From: CAWEHQ01 sp051001995
GTDB taxonomy: Bacteria > Actinomycetota > Thermoleophilia > Solirubrobacterales > Thermoleophilaceae
Length of the DNA stretch: 8,903 bases
NCBI GenBank assembly: GCA_051001995.1
Contig: JBPCMT010000082.1
Location: 1 to 8,903, forward strand
Direction of reading: 5' to 3'
Shown piece by piece: positions 1 through 6,209 of the stretch (positions are counted from its first letter, which is position 1; each line of letters opens with the position of its first letter). The position numbers and the translations under genes were made by a program. The notes below the pieces were generated by a model. That model made no database searches. It had not been told where the DNA came from and was given only the letters and a program-made list of their open reading frames with translations.

Positions 1-73
1 GGGGCTGTAGCTCAGCTGGAAGAGCGCGACACTGGCAGTGTTGAGGCCACGGGTTCGAGTCCCGTCAGCTCCA
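1..73 (+). tRNA. tRNA-Ala, anticodon GGC
   Basis: A complete cloverleaf can be folded by hand. The 7-bp acceptor stem pairs 1-7 with 66-72. The D stem is 10-13 with 22-25, the anticodon stem 27-31 with 39-43, and the T stem 49-53 with 61-65, with loop TTCGAGT. The seven-base anticodon loop at 32-38 has GGC at 34-36, which reads alanine codon GCC. The acceptor stem contains the G3:U70 wobble pair, the classic alanine identity element, which supports the assignment independently. A73 is the discriminator and the 3' CCA is not encoded, so it must be added by nucleotidyltransferase. The gene starts at the first base of the window, so its promoter is not visible. It converges on the minus-strand operon. 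Confidence 0.97.
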
Positions 74-96
74 CTTCCCCGCCCGACCCCGGCCAT

Positions 97-226
97 TTCG
101 TAGTCGGTGTCCACGAGTTCCGCAACCTTCGGCTACTACATGGAGCGGGCCGCGGCGGGCGAGGACGTCGTCGTCAACCGGCGCGGTAGGCCGGTCGTTC
201 GGCTATCCCCGGCCGCGCCTGTTCTG
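97..226 (+). pseudogene. Relic of a Phd/YefM-family antitoxin
   Basis: Two pieces in different frames join into a recognisable Phd/YefM N-terminal DNA-binding domain. From 97 the frame reads FVVGVHEFRN. After about position 122 the family pattern continues in another frame as FGYYMERAAAGEDVVVNRRG, then RPVVRLSPA. The combined pattern (VGVHEFR, YYMERAAAGE, VxxRGRPVxRL) matches antitoxins that repress their own operon and neutralise VapC/PIN or Doc toxins. The junction needs two extra bases to restore one frame. No ATG, GTG or TTG start lies in the upstream frame before the tRNA. No toxin gene follows: the downstream bases run into the 3' end of rsfS on the other strand. I read it as a decayed fragment, possibly left by an element beside the tRNA gene. 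The family call is by motif only. Confidence 0.6.
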
Positions 227-239
227 ACGAGCGAGACAG

Positions 240-262
240 CCTGGCGTCGTCAAGCCGCCAGG
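240..262. terminator. Hairpin between convergent tRNA-Ala and rsfS, possible terminator
   Basis: A perfect 7-bp inverted repeat (CCTGGCG at 240-246, CGCCAGG at 256-262) encloses a 9-base loop. It lies in the spacer between the 3' ends of tRNA-Ala (+) and rsfS (-), where a bidirectional terminator would be expected. On the plus strand it is followed only by TTTC, and there is no real U-tract on either strand, so termination is a guess from position. Apart from the antitoxin relic and this hairpin I see nothing else in 74-391. Confidence 0.3.
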
Positions 263-391
263 TTTCGCAACCGCCGCTCGGTAGAAGTTCCCCTTGCCTG
301 GCTTGCGCGTACCTGCTCCGCCTCTGGCCTGTTCCCGGCCGAAGGGTCATCCAAAACCGGCGGCACGGCCCGGGTGGCTGCGCGCGGCTCG

Positions 392-826
392 CTACTCCCG
401 CGCCCGCGCCGGGGCCTCGCCCCAGAGCTGCTCGAGGCGGTAGTAGTCGCGCGCGTCGGGCGTGAAGACGTGTACGACGCAGTCGAGGTAGTCCATGAGG
501 ATCCAGCGCCCCTCGCGGTCACCCTCGACACGGCGCGGCAGGAGCCCGTGTGCATCCTTTAACTCCAGGCGAATCGCATCGTGGATCGCTCTCGTGTGCC
601 GATCGGTGTTCCCGCTGCAGATGACGAAGTAGTCGGTGTAGGAGACGATCTCGCGCAGGTCGAGCACCCGCACGTCGATTGCCTTTCGGTCCGAGGCGAT
701 CGCGGCGATCCGGTCCGCGAGCGCGTCCGGCTCGAGCTGCGTCCCAGCGCCCGCCGCCGCGCCCGGCCCGGCCCGGGCGTCCACGGCCGGCTCCACGCCC
801 GGCCCCGGCTGTGGCCGCTCGGTCAA
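392..826 (-). CDS. rsfS: Ribosomal silencing factor RsfS
   Basis: RsfS (DUF143/Iojap family) binds ribosomal protein L14 on the 50S subunit and blocks joining with 30S, lowering translation when nutrients are short. The family core is clear: DRIAAIASDRKAIDVRVLDL, then IVSYTDYFVICSGNTDRHTR, and near the C-terminus GRWILMDYLDCVVHVF with DYYRLEQLWGE. The preferred start is TTG at 826, whose bases overlap the nadD stop as TTGA. This gives 144 residues, somewhat longer than usual (about 105-130). GTG at 796 or 784 would give 134 or 130 residues and cannot be excluded, since no start has a strong Shine-Dalgarno site. The extra N-terminal residues are Pro/Gly/Ala-rich and look disordered. The gene is last in the run, directly after nadD, the usual neighbour in many bacteria. 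Identity is sure, start is not. Confidence 0.93.
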   Translation of the reverse strand: MTERPQPGPGVEPAVDARAGPGAAAGAGTQLEPDALADRIAAIASDRKAIDVRVLDLREIVSYTDYFVICSGNTDRHTRAIHDAIRLELKDAHGLLPRRVEGDREGRWILMDYLDCVVHVFTPDARDYYRLEQLWGEAPARARE

Positions 827-1440
827 TCCGCGGCGACCGGGGCGCCGGCGCGGTAGAGGCCGAGCTCGGCGATCAGCTCCGCGACGCCGTCGGGGACGAG
901 ATAGCGGACGGGACGCCCGAGGCGCGCCCGGTCGCGAACCAGCGTGGATGAGATGTCCACTCGTGGCATCTCGAAGAAGCCGACCCGGTCGGACCCCGGC
1001 AGCTCGGCCACGGCGCCGCGGACGCGGTCTCGTCGCCTGCCCTCGCGCTCGGCCACGGCGACGGCCGCCCGCCGCAACACCTCCTCGGGCTCGTGCCACC
1101 GCGGCAGGGTCTCGGCCTGGTCCGCGCCCATGATCAGCACGATCGAGTCGTCGGGCGACCGCTTCTCAATCGCGCGCAGCGTGTCCGCCGTGTACGAGGG
1201 ACCCGGCCGCTCGACCTCGACGCGGGACACCTCGAAGCGGTCGTCCTTCGTCACGGCGCGCTCGCACATCTCGGCGCGGACGTCCCCCCCAGGGTCCTCG
1301 GCGACCGACCGGTGGGGCGCCTCGCCGACCGGGACGAGCACCACCCGGTCGAGACCGAGCTGCTCGTGCGCCTCCTGCGCGCACACGAGGTGCCCGATGT
1401 GCGGAGGGTTGAAGACGCCGCCCAGGATCCCGACGCGCAC
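823..1440 (-). CDS. nadD: Nicotinate-nucleotide adenylyltransferase NadD
   Basis: NadD transfers AMP from ATP to nicotinate mononucleotide to make deamido-NAD, a late step of NAD synthesis in the cytosol. The 205-residue product has the full nucleotidylyltransferase pattern. The N-terminal Rossmann strand GILGGVFNPPHIGHL (residues 4-18) carries the HxGH ATP-binding motif. PSYTADTLRA (81-90) and IMGADQAETLPRW (103-115) are typical NadD segments, and ISSTLVRDR (163-171) is the C-terminal triphosphate-binding signature. The start is GTG at 1440, because conserved sequence begins one residue later and the frame before it is antisense noise over proA. Only 5 bases separate it from the proA stop, and it has no strong Shine-Dalgarno site, so translation probably depends on ribosomes finishing proA. 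Its stop overlaps the proposed rsfS start. Confidence 0.95.
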   Translation of the reverse strand: MRVGILGGVFNPPHIGHLVCAQEAHEQLGLDRVVLVPVGEAPHRSVAEDPGGDVRAEMCERAVTKDDRFEVSRVEVERPGPSYTADTLRAIEKRSPDDSIVLIMGADQAETLPRWHEPEEVLRRAAVAVAEREGRRRDRVRGAVAELPGSDRVGFFEMPRVDISSTLVRDRARLGRPVRYLVPDGVAELIAELGLYRAGAPVAAD

Positions 1441-1445
1441 GCGGC

Positions 1446-2735
1446 CTACGGGCGGACCTGCCCGGTCCCCTCGACTACGTACTTGAAGGTGCAGAGCTCG
1501 CGCACTCCAAGCGGCCCGCGCGCGTGCAGCTTCTGCGTCGAGTTTCCGATTTCGGCACCAAGGCCGAACTGACCGCCGTCGGTGAAGCGCGTGGACGCGT
1601 TCACATAGACGCAGGCGGCATCGACCCCGCCGGTGAACGCGCGCGCGGACTCGTGCGAGCCAGTGACGATCGCCTCCGAGTGCCCGCTGCCGTAGTGGTT
1701 CACGTGCTCGATTGCCTCCTCGACCGAGTCCACCACCTTCACCGCGAGCACGAGCGCGAGGTACTCGGTGGCCCAGTCCTCCTCGGTGGCCTCGGCGACC
1801 GTGTCCCCGAGCTCGCCGGCGGCTACGCGCGCCCGTCCGTCGGCGCGCAGCTCGACGCCCGACTCGCGCAGCTCGCGCATGGCCCACGGAAGGAACTCCG
1901 CGGCCGCCTCGGAGTGGACGAGCAGCGTCTCCGCCGCGTTGCAGACGCCCGGGCGCTGGACCTTTGCATTGACGGCGATCGCCACCGCGTCGGAAAGGTC
2001 GGCCGACGCGTCGACGAAGACGTGGCAGTTCCCGGACGCGGCGTACACGACGGGAACCGTGGCGTGCTCGGCGAGCACGGCCTTGAGTCCCTCGCCGCCG
2101 CGGGGAATGACGAGATCGAGGAACTCCGACTGGGTCACGAGCTCGGGCAGCTCCTCGCGCCCCCCGCCCGCCACGAGCGACACCGACGCCGGCGGAAGGC
2201 CGACGCTCGCCACGGCGTCGCGTGCGATCTCGGCGAGGATCGCATTGGAGCCCGCCGCCATCGAGGAGCCGCGCAGGACGATCGCGTTGCCGGACTTAAG
2301 GCACAGGGCGGTGCAGTCGATCGTCACGTTCGGCCGCGCCTCGTACACGACCGCCACGACGCCGAGCGGGACGCGCACCTTGCGCAGGTCGAGACCGTTG
2401 TCGAGCCGGCGTCCCTCGATCACCTCACCAACTGGATCGGGGAGCGCCGCGATGCTCAGGACGTCGAACGCGATGCCGGCGACCCGGTCCGGGGTGAGCT
2501 TGAGCCGGTCGATCAGGGCGGCCGAGAGCCCGGCCTCCGTGGCGGCCTCGACGTCGCGCTCGTTGGCCGCCACGATCGCCGCGGAGCGCTCGGACAGCGC
2601 GGCGGCGACCGCATGGAGCGCGGCATTGCGGGTCTGGGCGTCCGCCCGGGCCAGCGCGCGCGAAGCCTCCTTCGCGGCGGCGCAGACGTCGCGCACCGTG
2701 GTGCTCTCGGCGCGGATGACAGGCTCGGCGGCCAT
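1446..2735 (-). CDS. proA: Glutamate-5-semialdehyde dehydrogenase ProA (gamma-glutamyl phosphate reductase)
   Basis: ProA reduces gamma-glutamyl phosphate with NADPH to glutamate-5-semialdehyde, which cyclises to the proline precursor pyrroline-5-carboxylate. At 429 residues it has normal length. It is a full aldehyde-dehydrogenase-fold protein: PLGVVAVVYEARPNVTID (123-140) and LRGSSMA (154-160) belong to the cofactor domain. VQRPGVCNAAETLLV (259-273) holds the catalytic Cys265. STRFTDGGQFGLGAEIG (381-397) and RGPLGVRELCTFKYV (406-420) are the C-terminal family signatures. ATG at 2735 is chosen as start. GTG at 2696 would begin just before the conserved helix VRDVCAAAKEASRAL and is possible. 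The gene follows proB after 21 bases, and the two enzymes act in sequence on an unstable intermediate. No Shine-Dalgarno site is seen before the ATG, but a TANNNT hexamer sits 7 bases upstream. Confidence 0.97.
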   Translation of the reverse strand: MAAEPVIRAESTTVRDVCAAAKEASRALARADAQTRNAALHAVAAALSERSAAIVAANERDVEAATEAGLSAALIDRLKLTPDRVAGIAFDVLSIAALPDPVGEVIEGRRLDNGLDLRKVRVPLGVVAVVYEARPNVTIDCTALCLKSGNAIVLRGSSMAAGSNAILAEIARDAVASVGLPPASVSLVAGGGREELPELVTQSEFLDLVIPRGGEGLKAVLAEHATVPVVYAASGNCHVFVDASADLSDAVAIAVNAKVQRPGVCNAAETLLVHSEAAAEFLPWAMRELRESGVELRADGRARVAAGELGDTVAEATEEDWATEYLALVLAVKVVDSVEEAIEHVNHYGSGHSEAIVTGSHESARAFTGGVDAACVYVNASTRFTDGGQFGLGAEIGNSTQKLHARGPLGVRELCTFKYVVEGTGQVRP

Positions 2736-2742
2736 CAGCGCA

Positions 2743-2748
2743 AGGGTA
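2743..2748 (-). promoter_or_regulatory. Possible -10 element before proA
   Basis: On the minus strand TACCCT (TANNNT type) is followed by 7 bases and then the proA ATG. The spacing is one base longer than in the obgE and proB cases. The match to a -10 box is minimal and no -35 box is visible. It would make proA leaderless or nearly so. Read-through from proB is an equally good explanation for expression. Confidence 0.25.
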
Positions 2749-2756
2749 CCGGCCGA

Positions 2757-3866
2757 CTACTCCAGGACGAAGTAGTCGCGGTGGACCGCCTCGGCGCTGG
2801 CGCGCGGAAGCAGCTGCGCGACCTCGTCGGTCTTGAGCCCCTTGATCCGTCGCAGCTCTGTCGCCGAGTAGTTCACGATCCCCTTACCGATCGGCTCGCC
2901 GCACGCCTGCCCGTCCTCGCAGGCGGCGACGTCCACGCCGTCGCCCGCCTGGAAGTCGCCCTCGACCTCCACGATGCCGACCGGCAGGAGGCTGGTGCCA
3001 CGCTCCCGCAGGGCCCGGCCCGCACCCGCGTCCACCACCAGGCGCCCGTGGCTCGGCTTCGCGTACTTGAGCCAGAGCTTGAAGCTCGACACGCGACCGC
3101 TCTGAGGCACAAAGCGCGTCCCCACCGATTCGCCGCGGAGCGCGCCGGCGAGCGGCCCCGCCACGGTTCCGTCGAGGATCGCCGCCGGGATCCCGGCGGC
3201 CGTGGCCATCTCCGCCGCCACGACCTTCGACCGCATCCCGCCCGAGCCCAGCGGCGACGACGCTCGGCCGATCTCGAGCTCGTCGAGCGCGGCCAGGTCG
3301 GTCACCTCCGGCACCAGCGTGGCCTCGGGGTCGCGGCTTGGGTCGGCGGTGTAGAGGCCGTCTATGTCGGTGAGGATGAGCAGCCGCTCGGCGCCGAGCA
3401 GGATCGCGACCTGTGCGGCGAGGAAGTCGTTGTCGCCGAAGGAGATCTCGTCGGTGGCGGTCGTGTCGTTCTCGTTGACGACCGGGACGATCCCCCAGTC
3501 GAGGAGCTTTCGAAGCGTCCTGCGCGCGTTGAGGTAGTGCGTCCGCGCCGACATGTCGAAGAAGGTCAGCAGCACCTGGGCGCTCGCCACCGAGCGCTCG
3601 GCAAGCAGTTCCTCGTAGACGCGGTAGAGCTTCCCCTGCCCCACCGCCGAGGCGGCCTGCAGCTCGGCCATCGCGCGCGGGCGCATCTGGAGGCTCATCG
3701 CCCGCATCCCGCGCGCGATCGCGCCCGAGGTCACGAGCACCACCCCAACGCCCTCGTCGTGAAGGCGCGCCGTTTCGGCGCAGACGTGGCGCAGCACGTC
3801 GAGACGCGGGTCGCCGCGCTGGTCGGCGACGATGCTCGACCCGAGCTTGATCACGACCAGGCTCAT
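2757..3866 (-). CDS. proB: Glutamate 5-kinase ProB with C-terminal PUA domain
   Basis: ProB phosphorylates the gamma-carboxyl of glutamate with ATP, the first committed and normally proline-inhibited step of proline synthesis. The 369-residue product has the amino-acid-kinase fold: VVIKLGSSIV (4-13) for phosphate binding, VTSGAIARGM (45-54), NENDTTATDEISFGDND (131-147) for glutamate and magnesium, ILTDIDGLY (164-172), and GSGGMRSKVVAAEMA (208-222) for nucleotide binding. A PUA domain follows at about 274-360, including GRLVVDAGAGRAL, LLPVGIVEVEGDF and GIVNYSATELRRIKG, as in the long bacterial form. ATG at 3866 gives a start right at the first beta strand. obgE ends 25 bases upstream. There is no Shine-Dalgarno site. 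Instead a near-consensus -10 hexamer lies 6 bases before the ATG, suggesting a leaderless start. Confidence 0.97.
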   Translation of the reverse strand: MSLVVIKLGSSIVADQRGDPRLDVLRHVCAETARLHDEGVGVVLVTSGAIARGMRAMSLQMRPRAMAELQAASAVGQGKLYRVYEELLAERSVASAQVLLTFFDMSARTHYLNARRTLRKLLDWGIVPVVNENDTTATDEISFGDNDFLAAQVAILLGAERLLILTDIDGLYTADPSRDPEATLVPEVTDLAALDELEIGRASSPLGSGGMRSKVVAAEMATAAGIPAAILDGTVAGPLAGALRGESVGTRFVPQSGRVSSFKLWLKYAKPSHGRLVVDAGAGRALRERGTSLLPVGIVEVEGDFQAGDGVDVAACEDGQACGEPIGKGIVNYSATELRRIKGLKTDEVAQLLPRASAEAVHRDYFVLE

Positions 3867-3872
3867 GCCGGG

Positions 3873-3878
3873 ATTATC
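3873..3878 (-). promoter_or_regulatory. Putative -10 element placing proB as a leaderless transcript
   Basis: Reading the minus strand, GATAAT (five of six matches to TATAAT) is followed by exactly six bases (CCCGGC) and then the proB ATG, so the A of ATG would be the +1 position. The 25-base obgE-proB gap has no Shine-Dalgarno sequence. No convincing -35 box is seen at 16-18 bases, which is common in actinobacteria. An AT-rich hexamer at exactly this place is striking in such GC-rich DNA. The function is inferred. Confidence 0.5.
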
Positions 3879-3891
3879 CGCGCGCGATCAG

Positions 3892-5235
3892 TCACGACCG
3901 AAACGGAGCGCCCGGCTCGAGCTCGAAGACGACGCCGCCGACCTCCACGTCGTCGCCTGGCTCGAAGCCGCTGGCCTCGAGCTCACGCACGACGCCCAGC
4001 GCCCGAAGCCGTTCCTCAACGTGACGGAGCGCCTCCTGGTTGGCGAGGTCGTGCCGGGCGATCAGTCGCTCGACGGGGCCCCCGAGCACCCGGTACGCGC
4101 CCGGCCCGGTCCGCTCCACGCGGAAGCCGTCGTCGTCGCCGGGCCGGTACACGCGGTGCTCGGCGAGCGCCGGCGCATCTGCCTCGATGGCCGTCACGGC
4201 ACGCGCCGTCGCGTCGCCGGAGACCGCCTCGGCCGGCTCGCGCGGCACGTGGCGCACTATCGCCAAGCGCAGGTCGTCGATCCCCAGCCCGGTGGCCGAG
4301 GACGTCGCGATCACGGCGAGCGCCCGATCCCCGAGCGCCTGCGCCCAGCGAGCCGCGGCCGCGAGCGCCTCCTCGCGCGGGACGAGGTCGGCCTTCGACA
4401 GGCAGAGGAGCCGGGGGCGCCGCTCCAAGCCGGCGCCGTAGCGCTCGAGCTCACGTTCGATCATCGGGTGGTTGAGGTCCGGGTCCGAGCCGTCGGCCGG
4501 GGCGAGGTCGAGCACGTGGACCAGCAGCCGTGTCCGCTCCACGTGAGCGAGGAACTCGTGTCCCAGGCCGGCGCCCTCCCCCGCGCCCTCGATCAGGCCC
4601 GGGATGTCGGCGACCACGACCTGGCGGTCGTCGGCGTCGATCGTCCCGAGCGCCGGGTCGACGGTCGTGAACGGATAATCCGCGACCTTGGGCCGGGCAC
4701 GCGTGAGGCGGGTGAGCAACGACGACTTGCCCGCGTTCGGCAGGCCCACGAGCCCGACGTCGGCGAGCAGCTTGAGACGCAGCTCGATCCAGCGCTCCTC
4801 CCCCGGCAGGCCGCGCTCGGCGAACCGGGGCGCCTGGCGCTGCGCGGTCGCAAAGCGCTTGTTGCCCCTGCCCCCCGGGCCGCCGCGCGCGACCACCGCG
4901 CGCGCGCCGGCGAAGGCGAGATCGAAGCGGAACGCATCGTCGTGAGCCTCCGCGACGGTGCCGGGCGGCACGTGCAGCTCGAGCGAGTCGCCGCTCGCGC
5001 CGTGTCGGTTCGAGCCCTCGCCGTGGCCGCCCCGCCGGGCGCGATAGGTCCCGCGGCGACGAAAGCTTTGCAGGTCGCGCAGCGACGGGTCGGACACGAG
5101 CACGACATCGCCGCCGGGGGCGCCGTCGCCGCCGTCCGGGCCGCCCCGCGGCACGTGCGCCTCGCGGCGGAACGACACCGCACCGTTGCCGCCGGCGCCC
5201 GCCTGTACGAGGATCCTCGCTCGATCGTGGAGCAT
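3892..5235 (-). CDS. obgE: GTPase ObgE/CgtA
   Basis: ObgE is an essential GTPase that binds the 50S subunit, helps late assembly and links it to (p)ppGpp and growth control. The 447-residue product has the three-domain layout with the C-terminal OCT domain. The glycine-rich Obg fold covers about 1-157, including QAGAGGNGAVSFRRE and RGGPGGRGNKRFAT. The G domain covers about 158-332, with P-loop GLPNAGKS (164-171), switch I YPFTTVDP, G3 DIPG (210-213) and G5 SSATG (312-316). The OCT domain is about 360-440. The G4 position reads SKAD (280-283) instead of the usual NKxD. ATG at 5235 places the conserved HDRARILVQAG at the N-terminus. In most bacteria obg follows rpmA directly, but here a 722-base spacer with an opposite-strand permease relic separates them. 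No Shine-Dalgarno site is seen. A -10-like TACGAT six bases upstream suggests a leaderless message. Confidence 0.98.
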   Translation of the reverse strand: MLHDRARILVQAGAGGNGAVSFRREAHVPRGGPDGGDGAPGGDVVLVSDPSLRDLQSFRRRGTYRARRGGHGEGSNRHGASGDSLELHVPPGTVAEAHDDAFRFDLAFAGARAVVARGGPGGRGNKRFATAQRQAPRFAERGLPGEERWIELRLKLLADVGLVGLPNAGKSSLLTRLTRARPKVADYPFTTVDPALGTIDADDRQVVVADIPGLIEGAGEGAGLGHEFLAHVERTRLLVHVLDLAPADGSDPDLNHPMIERELERYGAGLERRPRLLCLSKADLVPREEALAAAARWAQALGDRALAVIATSSATGLGIDDLRLAIVRHVPREPAEAVSGDATARAVTAIEADAPALAEHRVYRPGDDDGFRVERTGPGAYRVLGGPVERLIARHDLANQEALRHVEERLRALGVVRELEASGFEPGDDVEVGGVVFELEPGAPFRS

Positions 5236-5241
5236 GGGGCG

Positions 5242-5247
5242 ATCGTA
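5242..5247 (-). promoter_or_regulatory. Putative -10 element placing obgE as a leaderless transcript
   Basis: On the minus strand TACGAT, a good TANNNT actinobacterial -10, is followed by six bases (CGCCCC) and the obgE ATG, so transcription would start at the A of ATG. It lies in the 45-base divergent gap between obgE and the plus-strand permease. It would supply the promoter obgE needs once it is separated from rplU-rpmA. I see no clear -35 box. On the plus strand, CACACT at 5268-5273 lies 7 bases before the permease GTG and could be a poorer mirror image. Confidence 0.5.
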
Positions 5248-5280
5248 GAGCCGGGCCGCTGACCGGGCACACTGCCTCCC

Positions 5281-5960
5281 GTGGTCGAGCTCGATGCGGC
5301 AGCCGTCGCCTTCCTCCTGGGGGCGTCCGTCGTGGCCGGCGCGGTCAACGCGATCGCCGGCGGCGGGTTGCTGATCAGCTTCCGGCGCTGCTGGCGGTCG
5401 GCTACCCGGGCCTGACCGCGAACGCGACGAACATCCTCGGCGTGCTGGCCGGTACCTCGGCGGCTCGATCGGCTACCGGCGCGAGCTGCGCGGCCAGGGC
5501 CGGCGCTCCGCCGCGCTCGGCGTAACGAGCGCCGCCGGGGCGCTCGCAGGGTCCGCGTTGCTGCTCGTGGCTCCGGCCGCCGCGTTCGAGGCCGTCGCTC
5601 CGTTCCTGGTCCTGCTCGCGTGCGCCGCCCTCGCCGCCCAGTCGCTCGTGGAGCGGCGCGCCCGCCGCTCGGCCGGCGAGCGACCCGAGCACCGGTCGGT
5701 CGCGCTCCAGGCGCTCGTGTTCGTCGCCGCGGTGTACGGCGGCTACTTCGGTGCCGCGCTCGGGATCATGCTGCTCGCCGTCCTGACCGCCGCGCTGCCC
5801 GACGACCTCCAGCGCGTCAACGCCGTCAAGGGCCTGCTCTCGCTGGTGATCGGCCTGGTCTCGGCGATCTACCTCGCCCTCCTCGGCCCGGTGGCGTTCG
5901 CCGCCGCCGAGCATGGCGACGCGAGCCGCGCCGCCACTACTGCCGCAGCGGGGCCTGCTA
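5281..5960 (+). pseudogene. TauE/SafE-family (DUF81) membrane permease, frameshifted and C-terminally truncated
   Basis: TauE/SafE proteins are multi-pass membrane permeases linked to export or uptake of sulfite, sulfoacetate and related anions. The substrate here is unknown. From GTG 5281 the frame reads AAAVAFLLGASVVAGAVNAI, then AGGGLLISF, typical of TM1 and the first family repeat. It then loses frame at CC 5382-5383: one more C restores PALLAVGYPGLTANATNILG. Frame is lost again at GG 5451-5452: one more G restores YLGGSIGYRRELRG. The last frame continues through VYGGYFGAALGIMLLAVL (second repeat) and VNAVKGLLSLVIGLVSAIYL, then degrades after GPVAFAAA. Family members have about 250 residues with two more hydrophobic segments; here about 225 remain before the rpmA 3' end at 5958. 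Both lesions shorten three-base homopolymers, so sequencing error is possible. Against that, every other gene here is intact and the C-terminus is also missing. Confidence 0.8.
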
Positions 5961-6209
5961 GCCCGGGACGATCGAGATCGTGCGGCCGCGGCGCCCGGTG
6001 GCGAACTCGACCGTGCCGGCGCGGCGGGCGTAGATCGTGTCGTCCTTGCCGATGCCGGTGCCGTCGCCCGGCCGAAAGCGCGTCCCCCGCTGGCGGACGA
6101 TGATCTCACCGCCGGTCACCGACTGACCGGCGAACACCTTCACGCCCAGGCGCTGGGCCTGGGAGTCGCGGCCGTTGCGGCTCGATCCGAGCCCCTTCTT
6201 ATGAGCCAT
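5958..6209 (-). CDS. rpmA: 50S ribosomal protein L27
   Basis: L27 is a small 50S protein whose N-terminal tail reaches the peptidyl-transferase centre and helps place tRNA. The 83-residue product is collinear with the family: MAHKKGLGSSRNGRDSQAQR, then LGVKVFAGQSVTGGEIIVRQ and RGTRFRPG, with a GIGKDDTIYARRAGTVEF core. The start begins directly at AHKKG, so there is no cleavable N-terminal extension of the Firmicutes type. ATG at 6209 is fixed by a perfect AAGGAGG six bases upstream. The first 11 bases overlap the end of rplU in another frame, so the two are translationally linked. Its stop meets the end of the opposite-strand permease relic with no spacer, and no terminator is seen. Confidence 0.98.
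   Translation of the reverse strand: MAHKKGLGSSRNGRDSQAQRLGVKVFAGQSVTGGEIIVRQRGTRFRPGDGTGIGKDDTIYARRAGTVEFATGRRGRTISIVPG

Noticed and set aside
107..562. A 151-codon plus-strand gene starting at GTG 107
   Set aside because: Only its first 40 codons resemble anything (the Phd relic), and its start falls where the true family frame is elsewhere. The rest runs into the antisense of rsfS.
392..1099. RsfS with a 91-residue N-terminal extension from 1099
   Set aside because: The extension is antisense-like Arg-rich sequence lying in another frame of nadD. The family core begins after the nadD stop.
1524..4475. A 983-codon open frame on the plus strand across proA, proB and obgE
   Set aside because: It lies entirely antisense to three well-recognised genes. 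Its translation is Arg/Gly/Ala/His-rich with no family motif. In about 70% GC DNA, stop codons are rare in such shadow frames.
3832..5262. A 476-codon plus-strand open frame over obgE
   Set aside because: Antisense to obgE, compositionally biased, no recognisable domain: a GC-driven shadow.
5558..6103. An intact 181-residue membrane protein starting at TTG 5558
   Set aside because: The frame is only the last part of the permease. Its sequence upstream of 5558 continues the family match, and beyond about 5960 it is antisense to rpmA with an Arg/Cys-rich tail.
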